35,836 bases of DNA, from positions 1 through 35,836 of the forward strand of contig CAZOPF010000057.1 in the NCBI GenBank assembly GCA_964581605.1. Reading direction: 5' to 3'. The DNA comes from CAADGU01 sp964581605 (GTDB lineage: Bacteria > Chloroflexota > Anaerolineae > Promineifilales > Promineifilaceae). Shown one piece after another: positions 17,852 to 24,798 of this stretch. The translations under genes were made by a program, and so were the position numbers. A model generated the notes under the pieces. It was not told the origin of the DNA. It made no database searches and saw nothing but the letters and a program-made list of their open reading frames with translations. The first letter of the stretch is position 1; every line of letters starts with the position of its first letter.

Positions 17852-19168
17852 ATGAGCCTGAGAAAATTCATTGAGCAAACGGCCGTGACCGGCGACCTGA
17901 TCACCATTGAACAACCAGTAGACACGACCTATGAACTGGCAAACGTGGCCCATGCTCTGGAAGGGCGGCCCGTCCTGTTTAATCAGATCAAAGGACACCC
18001 CGGTTGGCGCGTCATTGCCGGGCCGTGTGCTGACCGGCGTTACTTTTGTATGGATTTGGGGGTGGAACTGCCCCATTTGCTGGACCACCTGGCGCAGGCG
18101 GTAGCAAATCCGGTTGAGCCGGGGGTGCTGGCAAACGCTCCCTGCCAGGAAGTCATTTTAGAGAAGTTTGATTTGCGCGACCTGCCCATTTTGCTGCATT
18201 TGCCGGAGGACGCGGGGCGGTATATTGCCAGTAATGTGGTGATTGTGAATGATGCGGATTACGGCCGTAACATGTGTTACCACCGCCTCCTCCTGCTCGA
18301 TGACCGCCACTTTGCCGCCCGCATCATTGAAAACCGGGGCACCTACAACGCCATGCAAAAGGTCGAGGGTGACCTGCCCGTCGCCATCTGCATTGGCGTC
18401 TCCCAGGCCGTGCATCTGGCCGCCTCCATGGGGCCGCCGCCGGAAGTAGACGAACTGGCCGTCGCCAACGCCCTGGCGCCCACGCCGCTGGTGAAATGCC
18501 TCACCAACGACCTGGCCGTGCCCGCCCACGCTGAGATTGTGCTGGAAGGGCGCATCACCCGCCGCACCACCAGCGAAGGCCCGTTTATGGATTTGACGGA
18601 GACGATGGACATTATCCGCGACCAGCCGGTGATTGAAATTGACCTGATCACCCACCGCCGCGACCCCATTTTCCATGCCCTGCTGCCCGGCGGCCTGGAA
18701 CATAAAATCCTGATGGGCATGCCCAAAGAGCCAACGATTTTTAACGAGGTGAACAAGGTCGCCAAGTGTACAGGGGTAGTGATTACACCCGGCGGCACAA
18801 GCTGGCTGCATGCCGTGGTGCAAATTGAGAAACAGGGGGAGGCAGACGGTATCCGCGCCATTCACGCCGCCTTCAAAGGGCACGGCTCGCTCAAACACGT
18901 CTGGGTGGTAGATACGGATGTGGACATTTACGACCCGGCGCAGGTGGAGTGGGCCATGGCCACCCGCTTCCAGGCGGACACAGACCTGATTATCCTGGAA
19001 AAACAGCCCGGCAGTTCGCTCGACCCCTCCGGCATTCACGTACCCGGCCAAAAGAGCCGCACCGCCAAAGCTGGTTTTGACTGCACCATCCCCTGGGGCG
19101 CGGATAAAAGCAAATATGTACGGGGGGAGTACGGCCGTGTGGATTTACATGATTATGGACTTTCCTGA
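17852..19168 (+). CDS. ubiD: UbiD-family decarboxylase
   Basis: A complete 438-residue member of the UbiD family, which uses prenylated FMN to (de)carboxylate unsaturated or aromatic acids; the flavin prenyltransferase partner UbiX is not in the window. Family segments include MCYHRLLLLDDRHFAARI, the glutamate-bearing RRTTSEGPFMDLTE near 245-260, HALLPGGLEHKILMGMPKE, and the conserved end GFDCTIPWGADKS. The ATG is preceded by AAGGAACG. The substrate is not inferable: menaquinone/ubiquinone precursors or aromatic acids are both possible. The last 177 bp are duplicated at 22691-22867 beyond an inserted gene block, so this copy's 3' end may have come in with that block. Confidence 0.93.
   Translation: MSLRKFIEQTAVTGDLITIEQPVDTTYELANVAHALEGRPVLFNQIKGHPGWRVIAGPCADRRYFCMDLGVELPHLLDHLAQAVANPVEPGVLANAPCQEVILEKFDLRDLPILLHLPEDAGRYIASNVVIVNDADYGRNMCYHRLLLLDDRHFAARIIENRGTYNAMQKVEGDLPVAICIGVSQAVHLAASMGPPPEVDELAVANALAPTPLVKCLTNDLAVPAHAEIVLEGRITRRTTSEGPFMDLTETMDIIRDQPVIEIDLITHRRDPIFHALLPGGLEHKILMGMPKEPTIFNEVNKVAKCTGVVITPGGTSWLHAVVQIEKQGEADGIRAIHAAFKGHGSLKHVWVVDTDVDIYDPAQVEWAMATRFQADTDLIILEKQPGSSLDPSGIHVPGQKSRTAKAGFDCTIPWGADKSKYVRGEYGRVDLHDYGLS
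18992..19168 (+). repeat. ubiD 3'-end direct repeat, proximal copy
   Basis: This is the final 58 codons plus stop of ubiD. It matches 22691-22867 at 153 of 177 positions without gaps. The longest identical run is 37 bp (19104-19140 against 22803-22839), covering the KSKYVRGEYGRV codons. If the intervening block was integrated here, this copy is one flank. Confidence 0.9.
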
Positions 19169-19171
19169 GCG

Positions 19172-19180
19172 TGTTATAAT
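19172..19180 (+). promoter_or_regulatory. Extended -10 promoter candidate for the inserted block
   Basis: TGTTATAAT lies four bases after the ubiD stop: a TG-N-TATAAT extended -10 element with a perfect hexamer. No good -35 box is visible at 17 bases. It would give a leader of roughly 65-70 bases before the ParB-like gene, allowing the block its own expression independent of ubiD. Confidence 0.4.
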
Positions 19181-19253
19181 CCGGCAAAAATGTATATGGT
19201 CATACTGTACATACACGGAGATGATAGTGCAATCGGAAAATGGAGATCGCATA

Positions 19254-20348
19254 ATGACCCCCCAACAATCTATTGAGTACAAGCCCATAAATTTACTACT
19301 TTTTGACCCTGAAAACCCACGTCTCCCATCCACTGTAGATGGAAATAATGAGTTAGCAGTTTTAGAGTGGATGCTGGCAGATGCCAATATAGTCGAATTG
19401 ATGTTATCAATAGGAGAAAAAGGTTATTTTCCAGGCGAGGCACTTCTTGTTGTGCCAGATAATACCGATGACAGTAAACTTCGTGTTATTGAGGGCAACC
19501 GCCGTCTAGCCGCTGTTAGACTATTACAAAATCCACAGGCAGCATCTATCAGAAAGAAAACCGTAGAACAAGCGAGTGCAGAAGCAAAACATAAACCCTC
19601 TGAACTTCCGGTCATAGTCTTTCCCAAACGAGACGATATTCTAAATTATTTAGGTTACCGTCACTTTACCGGTATTAAGACTTGGGGAGCTTTAGCAAAG
19701 GCTAAATACCTCGCTCAATTGCTAGATACCCTTTCCCCAGCCGAGCCTAGAGAACAGTATAAGCTGCTGGCAAAGATTATAGGTAGCAGAGCTGATTATG
19801 TTGCCAGAACGCTGGTGGGTTTAGCTGTATATAACAAAATAGTGGACGAAGGCTTGTTTCGTAATAAAAGTCTAGATAAAGATGCTATTGACTTTTCTAT
19901 CCTTACGACAGCTTTAAGTTATCAGAATATTTCAAAGTTTATTGGGTTGAGAGATAGTCAAAATAGTGAATTAAGTAATCTAAACCTAAGACATCTAGAT
20001 GAATTAACCTCTTGGTTGTTTGAAAAAAATAGCGAAAACAGAACAAGACTCGGAGAATCTCGCAATTTAAGTCAGCTAAACAGTGTACTAGACCACCCTG
20101 TAGCTCTAGAAAAATTCCGAGATGGCGAAACACTTACAAATGCTGCTTTGTATACAGAAATTCCTGGCGAGATATTCCACAGAGCTATACAAGAGGCAAA
20201 ATCCCGTTTGGAAGTGGCACGCAATTACATACATATAGTTGATAACCCAACTTCTTCGGCCTCGGATAACTTGCGTGAAATTCAACAGTTAGCCAGGTTA
20301 TTAAAAACAGCCGTTGATGATAAATTAGTAGATATGCAAGGGATTTGA
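19254..20348 (+). CDS. ParB/Srx-like nuclease-domain protein
   Basis: A 364-residue protein. The N-terminal 100 residues match the ParB N-terminal fold: a start like YKPINLLLFDPENPRLP, then GYFPGEALLVVP and the phosphate-binding EGNRRLAAVRLL at 80-91. This corresponds to the GERR box that binds or hydrolyses nucleotides (CTP in partition proteins). A HFTGIKTWGALAKAKYL segment near 140 is typical of the helical part that follows. The rest is helical and unrecognised. The start at 19254 is preceded by GGAG at 8 bases; an in-frame ATG at 19221 is a less likely choice. It is the first of three tightly spaced genes with a nuclease-like gene and a cytosine methyltransferase, and is unlikely to be a chromosome-partition protein. 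Confidence 0.8.
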   Translation: MTPQQSIEYKPINLLLFDPENPRLPSTVDGNNELAVLEWMLADANIVELMLSIGEKGYFPGEALLVVPDNTDDSKLRVIEGNRRLAAVRLLQNPQAASIRKKTVEQASAEAKHKPSELPVIVFPKRDDILNYLGYRHFTGIKTWGALAKAKYLAQLLDTLSPAEPREQYKLLAKIIGSRADYVARTLVGLAVYNKIVDEGLFRNKSLDKDAIDFSILTTALSYQNISKFIGLRDSQNSELSNLNLRHLDELTSWLFEKNSENRTRLGESRNLSQLNSVLDHPVALEKFRDGETLTNAALYTEIPGEIFHRAIQEAKSRLEVARNYIHIVDNPTSSASDNLREIQQLARLLKTAVDDKLVDMQGI

Positions 20349-20364
20349 GGTAGCAATAACAGTT

Positions 20365-21330
20365 ATGACTCCGATTAGTTTAGAAAAATTGCCCAAATCG
20401 TCGGACATCCCTGTTTGGGGCGATTACATTGAGTTATTATGCTTGGTCAATAGGGATAATATAGTTACAAAAGCCGACGTCCTTGATCGTAAACGCGATG
20501 AAACAGATTCTGAGCTACCTACCTATGATGAAGATGAAACTATTGCAGAAACTAGAGATAAAGAGGAACAGCAAGTAGATGATTGGTTCAGGCATCTGAT
20601 TTATAGACAAGGTACCTTTGACAGATCAGGTTTTTATCCTTTTTATGTTACAAACGGTGGTGACAGCTTGAAATTAAAAGATAACTTAACCTTGCAACAC
20701 AAGCTTTACATATTCCTCCTGTTAGCCTCCAATCTTCGATATGTACCTAACTATAAACACTCAATTACTACTGCTTTTGAAACCGTTAGTCAAAACGCCC
20801 TTCGGAGTATTCTACCAACAAACGCGGAAGTTCATGTTTTCGGAACGAGTTCCCAAGGGAAGGGACGTTATTCTGGCAATCTCTTGAACAAGATTAGAGT
20901 TTTAGCCGAAGATTTAAGTGAGAGAGTTTTAATCGATGAAAACACGTTTTCTTCCCACAATTCTGGAGACAAAGGACTGGATATTGTAGGCTGGGTACCA
21001 GCAGGGGATCGGGGCGTCGGAGGATTGTTATGCGTTTTCGCCCAGTGTGCATGTACAGAAGAATGGGTTACCAAACAGCATTCATCTAAAGTGGATTCAT
21101 GGCGACCGGTTATGACGTTTACATCTCCGCCTTCAAATCTAATTTTTATTCCCTTTTGTTTTCGTAACTCAAATGGTGGTTGGTGGCAGCCAACCGATAT
21201 TCACGAAAGCATTGTTGTTGATAGGGTTCGGATGGTACATTTCGTAAAAGATGATTACAGGGTATTGCAGGACCTTCCTGTGTATTCTGATATTGAAACC
21301 ATCCTCGCATATCGTGAATCTTTGGTTTAA
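20365..21330 (+). CDS. Predicted PD-(D/E)XK-like nuclease of a defence block
   Basis: A 321-residue protein without a family name I can give. The key region is GDKGLDIVGWVPAGDRGVGGLLCVFAQCACTEEW near residues 201-234 when read in two halves. An Asp (206) precedes a strand, and a second strand ends in Gln227, the D...QxK-like order of restriction-endonuclease folds, although the usual lysine is not at the expected place. The N-terminal part is acidic (DEDETIAETRDKEEQQVDD) and the middle is helical. It starts 16 bases after the ParB-like gene and ends 3 bases before the methyltransferase, so it is the best candidate for the cutting subunit of the three-gene unit. The nuclease assignment is inference. 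Confidence 0.6.
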   Translation: MTPISLEKLPKSSDIPVWGDYIELLCLVNRDNIVTKADVLDRKRDETDSELPTYDEDETIAETRDKEEQQVDDWFRHLIYRQGTFDRSGFYPFYVTNGGDSLKLKDNLTLQHKLYIFLLLASNLRYVPNYKHSITTAFETVSQNALRSILPTNAEVHVFGTSSQGKGRYSGNLLNKIRVLAEDLSERVLIDENTFSSHNSGDKGLDIVGWVPAGDRGVGGLLCVFAQCACTEEWVTKQHSSKVDSWRPVMTFTSPPSNLIFIPFCFRNSNGGWWQPTDIHESIVVDRVRMVHFVKDDYRVLQDLPVYSDIETILAYRESLV

Positions 21331-21333
21331 CTT

Positions 21334-22266
21334 ATGCGCATCGCCTCTTTTTTTTCAGGAATTGGTGGTTTTGATCTTGGGTTCCAACGTGCTGGGATGG
21401 AGGTGATTTTCCAGTGTGAAGTCAATAATTTCAATCAGAAAATCCTGGAACAACACTGGCCGGAAGTAACTCGTCATGGTGATATTAGAACACTAGACCC
21501 AACTTTTATTCCTCAAAGTGACGTGTGGTGTGCAGGATTTCCTTGTCAGGATGTTTCTTTGGCAAATAATGGGAAACGCGAAGGGTTAAATGGTAAACGG
21601 AGCAGACTTTTCTACGAATTTAGCAATTTGGTTGAACAGAGATACCCCAGATGGATTATCTTGGAGAATGTTCCAGGACTTCTCAGCAGCCAAAACGGGG
21701 AAGATTTCAGAACCGTTATTAAAACGTTGGATGAATTCGGGTATGGTGTGGCATGGCGAATACTGGATGCAAAATTCTTTGGAACACCCCAACGTCGTCG
21801 TCGTGTGTTCATTGTTGCAAGTTATCAGTCAATCTGCGCCGCTGAAGTACTTTTTGACAACGAACGAACTCCAGTCCTTGCTGAACCGGGCAAGCGAGAA
21901 GCAGAGGGAACTACCCCAGGACTTGAAAGAAGCGATCCAAAACCAACTGTCTACACTATCCAAAATGCCGCAATTGGAAGAGTTCATACATCAGGCCCGC
22001 AAGGGCCAGGATATAGATGTGATGGAGAAACTTGGACTTTTGATTCAAGGGGAAGAGGTGATGCTGTGTGTACGCCATATGACTCCTTTGGAGTACGAGC
22101 TTTTACAGGGATTCCCGGAGGGGTGGACTCTGCTCGATACACAAGTTTAGGAAATGCTGTTAATGTATTGGTTGCAGAATGGATTGGCAGAGGAATTATG
22201 CGAAAAGAATTGGCAGACACTAATCGTCAATCTGAATGTCTTACCACACTAATAACAGCTACTTAA
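21334..22266 (+). CDS. DNA (cytosine-5-)-methyltransferase, probably frame-damaged
   Basis: A C5 cytosine methyltransferase of 310 residues. SAM-binding motif I is FFSGIGGFDLG (6-16). The catalytic loop is GFPCQDVSLAN with Cys71. Motif VI is ENVPG (111-115), motif VIII is QRRRRVF (153-159) and motif X is LGNAV (about 272-276). The target-recognition region should lie at about 170-245. However, the expected motif IX segment reads as VRHMTPLEYELLQGFPEGWT only in another frame (22070-22129), while the open frame there gives unrelated residues. Two opposite shifts thus appear to bracket it, the first possibly in the TGTGTGT run at 22065-22071. The enzyme may be inactive, altered in specificity, or mis-sequenced. 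It would otherwise protect host DNA from the preceding gene product. Confidence 0.9.
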   Translation: MRIASFFSGIGGFDLGFQRAGMEVIFQCEVNNFNQKILEQHWPEVTRHGDIRTLDPTFIPQSDVWCAGFPCQDVSLANNGKREGLNGKRSRLFYEFSNLVEQRYPRWIILENVPGLLSSQNGEDFRTVIKTLDEFGYGVAWRILDAKFFGTPQRRRRVFIVASYQSICAAEVLFDNERTPVLAEPGKREAEGTTPGLERSDPKPTVYTIQNAAIGRVHTSGPQGPGYRCDGETWTFDSRGRGDAVCTPYDSFGVRAFTGIPGGVDSARYTSLGNAVNVLVAEWIGRGIMRKELADTNRQSECLTTLITAT

Positions 22267-22342
22267 GGTTAACTCTCACCATGCCGGAACAATTCTTCAC
22301 GGCCGTGCCACTGATGTGGAAATTGTAGACTATCATTCGTAA
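22262..22342 (+). pseudogene. higB: 3' remnant of higB toxin gene
   Basis: The frame ending at a TAA at 22340-22342 reads GRATDVEIVDYHS. The end DVEIVDYH is the characteristic C-terminus of HigB/RelE-type toxins encoded just before higA. Upstream of about 22300 the frame is not HigB-like and there is no start codon, so only about a dozen toxin residues remain. The break lies right next to the methyltransferase stop (22266), which suggests that arrival of the three-gene block, or a deletion at its edge, removed most of the toxin gene. Confidence 0.7.
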
Positions 22343-22355
22343 GAGGTGATTGACG

Positions 22356-22682
22356 ATGGAAGATAAGTTATTACCCGTACATCCTGGCGAAGTTTTGGCC
22401 GAAGATTTTATGAAACCGCTGGGGCTAAGCCAGTACCGGGTTGCCAAAGATATTGGCGTTCCTGCTTTACGCATTAGCCAGATTGTCAACGGGAAGCGTT
22501 CTATTACGGCCGATACCGCCATGCGGTTGGCGCGTTATTTTGGCACCAGCCCAGACGTATGGCTGCGTCTGCAAGCCCGATATGATCTGGAAGTCGCGCA
22601 AAATGATTATGGCGAGCAAATTGAGCGCGAAGTGAAAGTGTTGGACCAAAGCCAATACACCACCCTTGCCCAGACTGTCTAA
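22356..22682 (+). CDS. higA: HigA-family antitoxin (XRE HTH)
   Basis: A 108-residue HigA-type antitoxin. VHPGEVLAEDFMKPLGLSQYRVA opens the family signature, followed by the recognition helix region IGVPALRISQIVNGKRSITADTA and the end LARYFGTSPDVWLRLQARYDLE. The start is at 22356, preceded by GAGGTG at 7 bases. A TTG two codons earlier is also open. HigA binds and silences HigB and represses the operon. Here the toxin gene is reduced to its tail, so this is an orphan antitoxin. The stop lies 8 bases before the ubiD-tail repeat. The sequence is richer in G+C than the block to its left. Confidence 0.93.
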   Translation: MEDKLLPVHPGEVLAEDFMKPLGLSQYRVAKDIGVPALRISQIVNGKRSITADTAMRLARYFGTSPDVWLRLQARYDLEVAQNDYGEQIEREVKVLDQSQYTTLAQTV

Positions 22683-22690
22683 AGCCAAAC

Positions 22691-22867
22691 ATCCTCGAAA
22701 ATCAGCCCGACAGTTCGCTAAACCCCTCCGGTATTCATGTGCCAGGGCAAAAAAGCCGCACCGCCAAAGCAGGTTTTGACTGCACCGTCCCCTGGGGCGC
22801 GCATAAAAGCAAATATGTACGGGGGGAGTACGGCCGTGTAGACTTACGCGACTATGGGCTTGAATAA
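22691..22867 (+). pseudogene. ubiD: Displaced ubiD 3'-end fragment, distal repeat copy
   Basis: 58 codons and a TAA stop align without gaps with the end of the intact ubiD (86% of bases identical). The reading frame is preserved: ILENQPDSSLNPSG, KSRTAKAGFDCTVPWGA and GEYGRVDLRDYGLE are all readable. Sixteen of the 24 differences lie in otherwise unchanged codons, so both copies diverged while encoding UbiD. There is no start codon; the homology begins 8 bases after the higA stop. It is either the host's original gene end displaced by an insertion, or the tail of a lost second ubiD. Confidence 0.9.
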
Positions 22868-22877
22868 ACTTGTAGAA

Positions 22878-23249
22878 ATGGAATTCTATGCAGCCATTGG
22901 GGTTGAGCCAGTATCCGGTATAATGCCCATTGTGAAAATACCTGACAATGCTATCATTCCCAGGGAAAAGCTGACGCTTTATTTGCTGACGCCGCAACGA
23001 AAAAATGATAAATCAAAATTCCTGGCTCAAGCGGGGTTCACGCAAGAGAATCCTGCGTTACTGGAAGAAGCTATCAGAGAATTAATCGCTGAAAACGAGG
23101 CCATCTTAGACCGTCAAAATGAATATGGTACATTTTATCGTGTTGCAGGTGAGCTTTATGGCCCCAAAGGGGTTCTGCCAGCTATAACGGTATGGATTCA
23201 GCTTACAAGCAATCACCGCTACCGCTTCGTAACGCTAAAACCAGGGTAA
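22878..23249 (+). CDS. DUF6883-like small protein
   Basis: About 123 residues. The segment IPDNAIIPREKLTLYLLTP, then KSKFLAQAGF, and the end GTFYRVAGELYGPKGVLPAITVWIQL match my recollection of the DUF6883 pattern, a family of unknown function often paired with a DUF4926 gene, as here. The open frame begins at 22854 inside the ubiD fragment. ATG codons at 22878 and 22923 are both possible starts, neither with a strong ribosome site. The pairing with the next small gene and the setting among toxin-antitoxin genes suggest a toxin-antitoxin-like or defence role, which is inference. Confidence 0.7.
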   Translation: MEFYAAIGVEPVSGIMPIVKIPDNAIIPREKLTLYLLTPQRKNDKSKFLAQAGFTQENPALLEEAIRELIAENEAILDRQNEYGTFYRVAGELYGPKGVLPAITVWIQLTSNHRYRFVTLKPG

Positions 23250-23254
23250 AGATC

Positions 23255-23509
23255 ATGACGCAACTTGAATTGTATAAAGAAGTCGCTCTAACAAAAGATA
23301 TTCCCACTGAAAAGTTGCAAAAAGGTGATGTGGCAACGCTGATAGACATTATTCCGCATCCCTCTCAGGGTGAAGATGGCGCGGTTTTAGAATTGTTTAA
23401 CGCTATCGGTGAATCTATCGCTGTAGTTGTTGTTCCTGTGTCAGCAATCACACCTTTACGATCCGATCAGATGCCTGCTGTACGGCCGCTACTTGAAGCG
23501 ACAATTTAA
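23255..23509 (+). CDS. DUF4926-like small protein
   Basis: 84 residues. LYKEVALTKDIPTEKLQKGDVATLIDIIPH followed by a short beta-rich end (ESIAVVVVPVSAITPLR) fits the DUF4926 layout: a small all-beta protein. It begins 5 bases after the DUF6883-like stop, with AGGG about 8 bases upstream of the ATG, so the two are one transcript. The function is unknown. The window's next gene (MscS) starts 46 bases later and has its own promoter region. Confidence 0.75.
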   Translation: MTQLELYKEVALTKDIPTEKLQKGDVATLIDIIPHPSQGEDGAVLELFNAIGESIAVVVVPVSAITPLRSDQMPAVRPLLEATI

Positions 23510-23555
23510 GCTACGCGTGTAGATCATAAACAGGTTGGCATTATAATTTCCCCTT

Positions 23556-24581
23556 ATGCTAGAACAATTCCTCACGGCCGTGCGCGACCTCTTGCAGGAG
23601 TATTTCAACCTCAACGTGGGGGTGGAACTGCTGGCGCGTATCATCCAGACTCTTATCATCCTGCTCATCCTGTGGGCGCTGCGCGGCGTAGGCTACCGGC
23701 TGGTGAACCGCCACTTCCAGCAAAATCCCCGACTGCTCTACAACTGGCGCAAGGTGGTGCAGTACGTCACCGTCATCGTGGGCATCATCCTGGTGGGGCG
23801 CATCTGGTTAGCCGGGGTGGATACGCTCGTCACGTATTTGGGGCTGGTTTCGGCCGGTATCGCTATCGCCTTGCAGGACCCGATTGTGTCCATCGCCGGG
23901 TGGGTGTTTATTGTCTGGCGACGGCCGTTTGCCGTGGGCGACCGCATCGAAATTGAAGATATCATGGGGGACGTGATTGATATTCGCGTCTTTTCCTTCA
24001 GCCTGCTGGAAGTGGGCAAACGTATTGAGGCTGAACAAAGCACCGGGCGCGTTATCCATTTTCCCAACGGGGCAGTTTTTAAGCAGCCGGTCATCAATAC
24101 CCATCAAGGCTATCCCTTCATCTGGAACGAAATCCCCGTCATGGTCACGTTTGAAAGCGACTGGGAAAAAGCCAAAGCCATCCTGAACAACATCATCCAC
24201 GAACTCGCCCCGGACGTGAAAGAAGGCATCCGCCAGTATGAAAAAAAGCCCGACCGTCTGGTTATTTCTTACGGCAATCTGGAGCCAATGATTTATACAC
24301 ACGTGGCGGCCAGCGGCGTGGTACTAACCATGCGTTACCTGGTAGACCCGCGCCGCAAACGGGGCAGCGAACATGAAATTTGGGAGGCGGTCTTACGCGC
24401 CTTCCGGCTGCATGAGGATATTGATTTTGCTTACCCCACGCAGCGCGAGTTTTTACATTTTCAGGAAGGGAAACAACCATATTCACCCACTCCCCAGGAA
24501 GAGCCAACCGTTGTTTCCCACAAGGCATGGATGACTGCTGATACCGGCTTCCGACCTATTCCCCCGCGAAAAGATGAGTAA
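23556..24581 (+). CDS. MscS-family mechanosensitive channel
   Basis: A 341-residue small-conductance mechanosensitive channel protein that opens under membrane tension during osmotic downshock. There are three hydrophobic segments: about residues 24-47, 65-85 and the pore-lining stretch around 88-118, with LGLVSAGIAIALQDPIVSIAGW in the place of the Gly/Ala-packed TM3. The MscS beta domain follows with RRPFAVGDRIEIEDIMGDVIDI, a highly conserved signature, and then the cytoplasmic alpha/beta vestibule (VMVTFESDWEKAKAIL). The C-terminal tail is about 60 residues and Pro-rich. The start is the first ATG in the frame, with a weak ribosome site. Confidence 0.92.
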   Translation: MLEQFLTAVRDLLQEYFNLNVGVELLARIIQTLIILLILWALRGVGYRLVNRHFQQNPRLLYNWRKVVQYVTVIVGIILVGRIWLAGVDTLVTYLGLVSAGIAIALQDPIVSIAGWVFIVWRRPFAVGDRIEIEDIMGDVIDIRVFSFSLLEVGKRIEAEQSTGRVIHFPNGAVFKQPVINTHQGYPFIWNEIPVMVTFESDWEKAKAILNNIIHELAPDVKEGIRQYEKKPDRLVISYGNLEPMIYTHVAASGVVLTMRYLVDPRRKRGSEHEIWEAVLRAFRLHEDIDFAYPTQREFLHFQEGKQPYSPTPQEEPTVVSHKAWMTADTGFRPIPPRKDE

Positions 24582-24798
24582 CGGCCGTTACCTCAATAAC
24601 ACTCTGTTACAACTACTCCCTGGCCAACAAGCGATGCTCAACAGCAAGCCAGGCATAGCCCGCACATATCGCCTAACTCAAGCAGATCAAGCCGCAGAGA
24701 GCGTGTAACCTTTAAGCAACGGCCGTATCCTATCATCAGCCATAGTGTGTGTAACCATCTACACGCCTGTTTAGTTTGCATTCAAAAAGGAGAAACCC

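Noticed and set aside
17660..18088. Upstream extension of the AbrB-type antitoxin frame to 241 residues
   Set aside because: It runs antisense through the ubiD start and through a degenerate repeat, does not resemble a protein, and the ATG at 17659 has a clear AGGAG site.
18158..19051. Long minus-strand frame of 297 residues opposite ubiD
   Set aside because: It is a shadow frame of ubiD with no recognisable domains or ribosome site.
19190..19222. Possible operator palindrome (TGTAT...ATACA) before the ParB-like gene
   Set aside because: Only the outer five bases of each arm match, too weak to call.
21590..22150. A 186-residue frame overlapping the methyltransferase
   Set aside because: It is not a separate gene. 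Only its last part carries the displaced motif IX, which is better explained by frameshifts in the methyltransferase.
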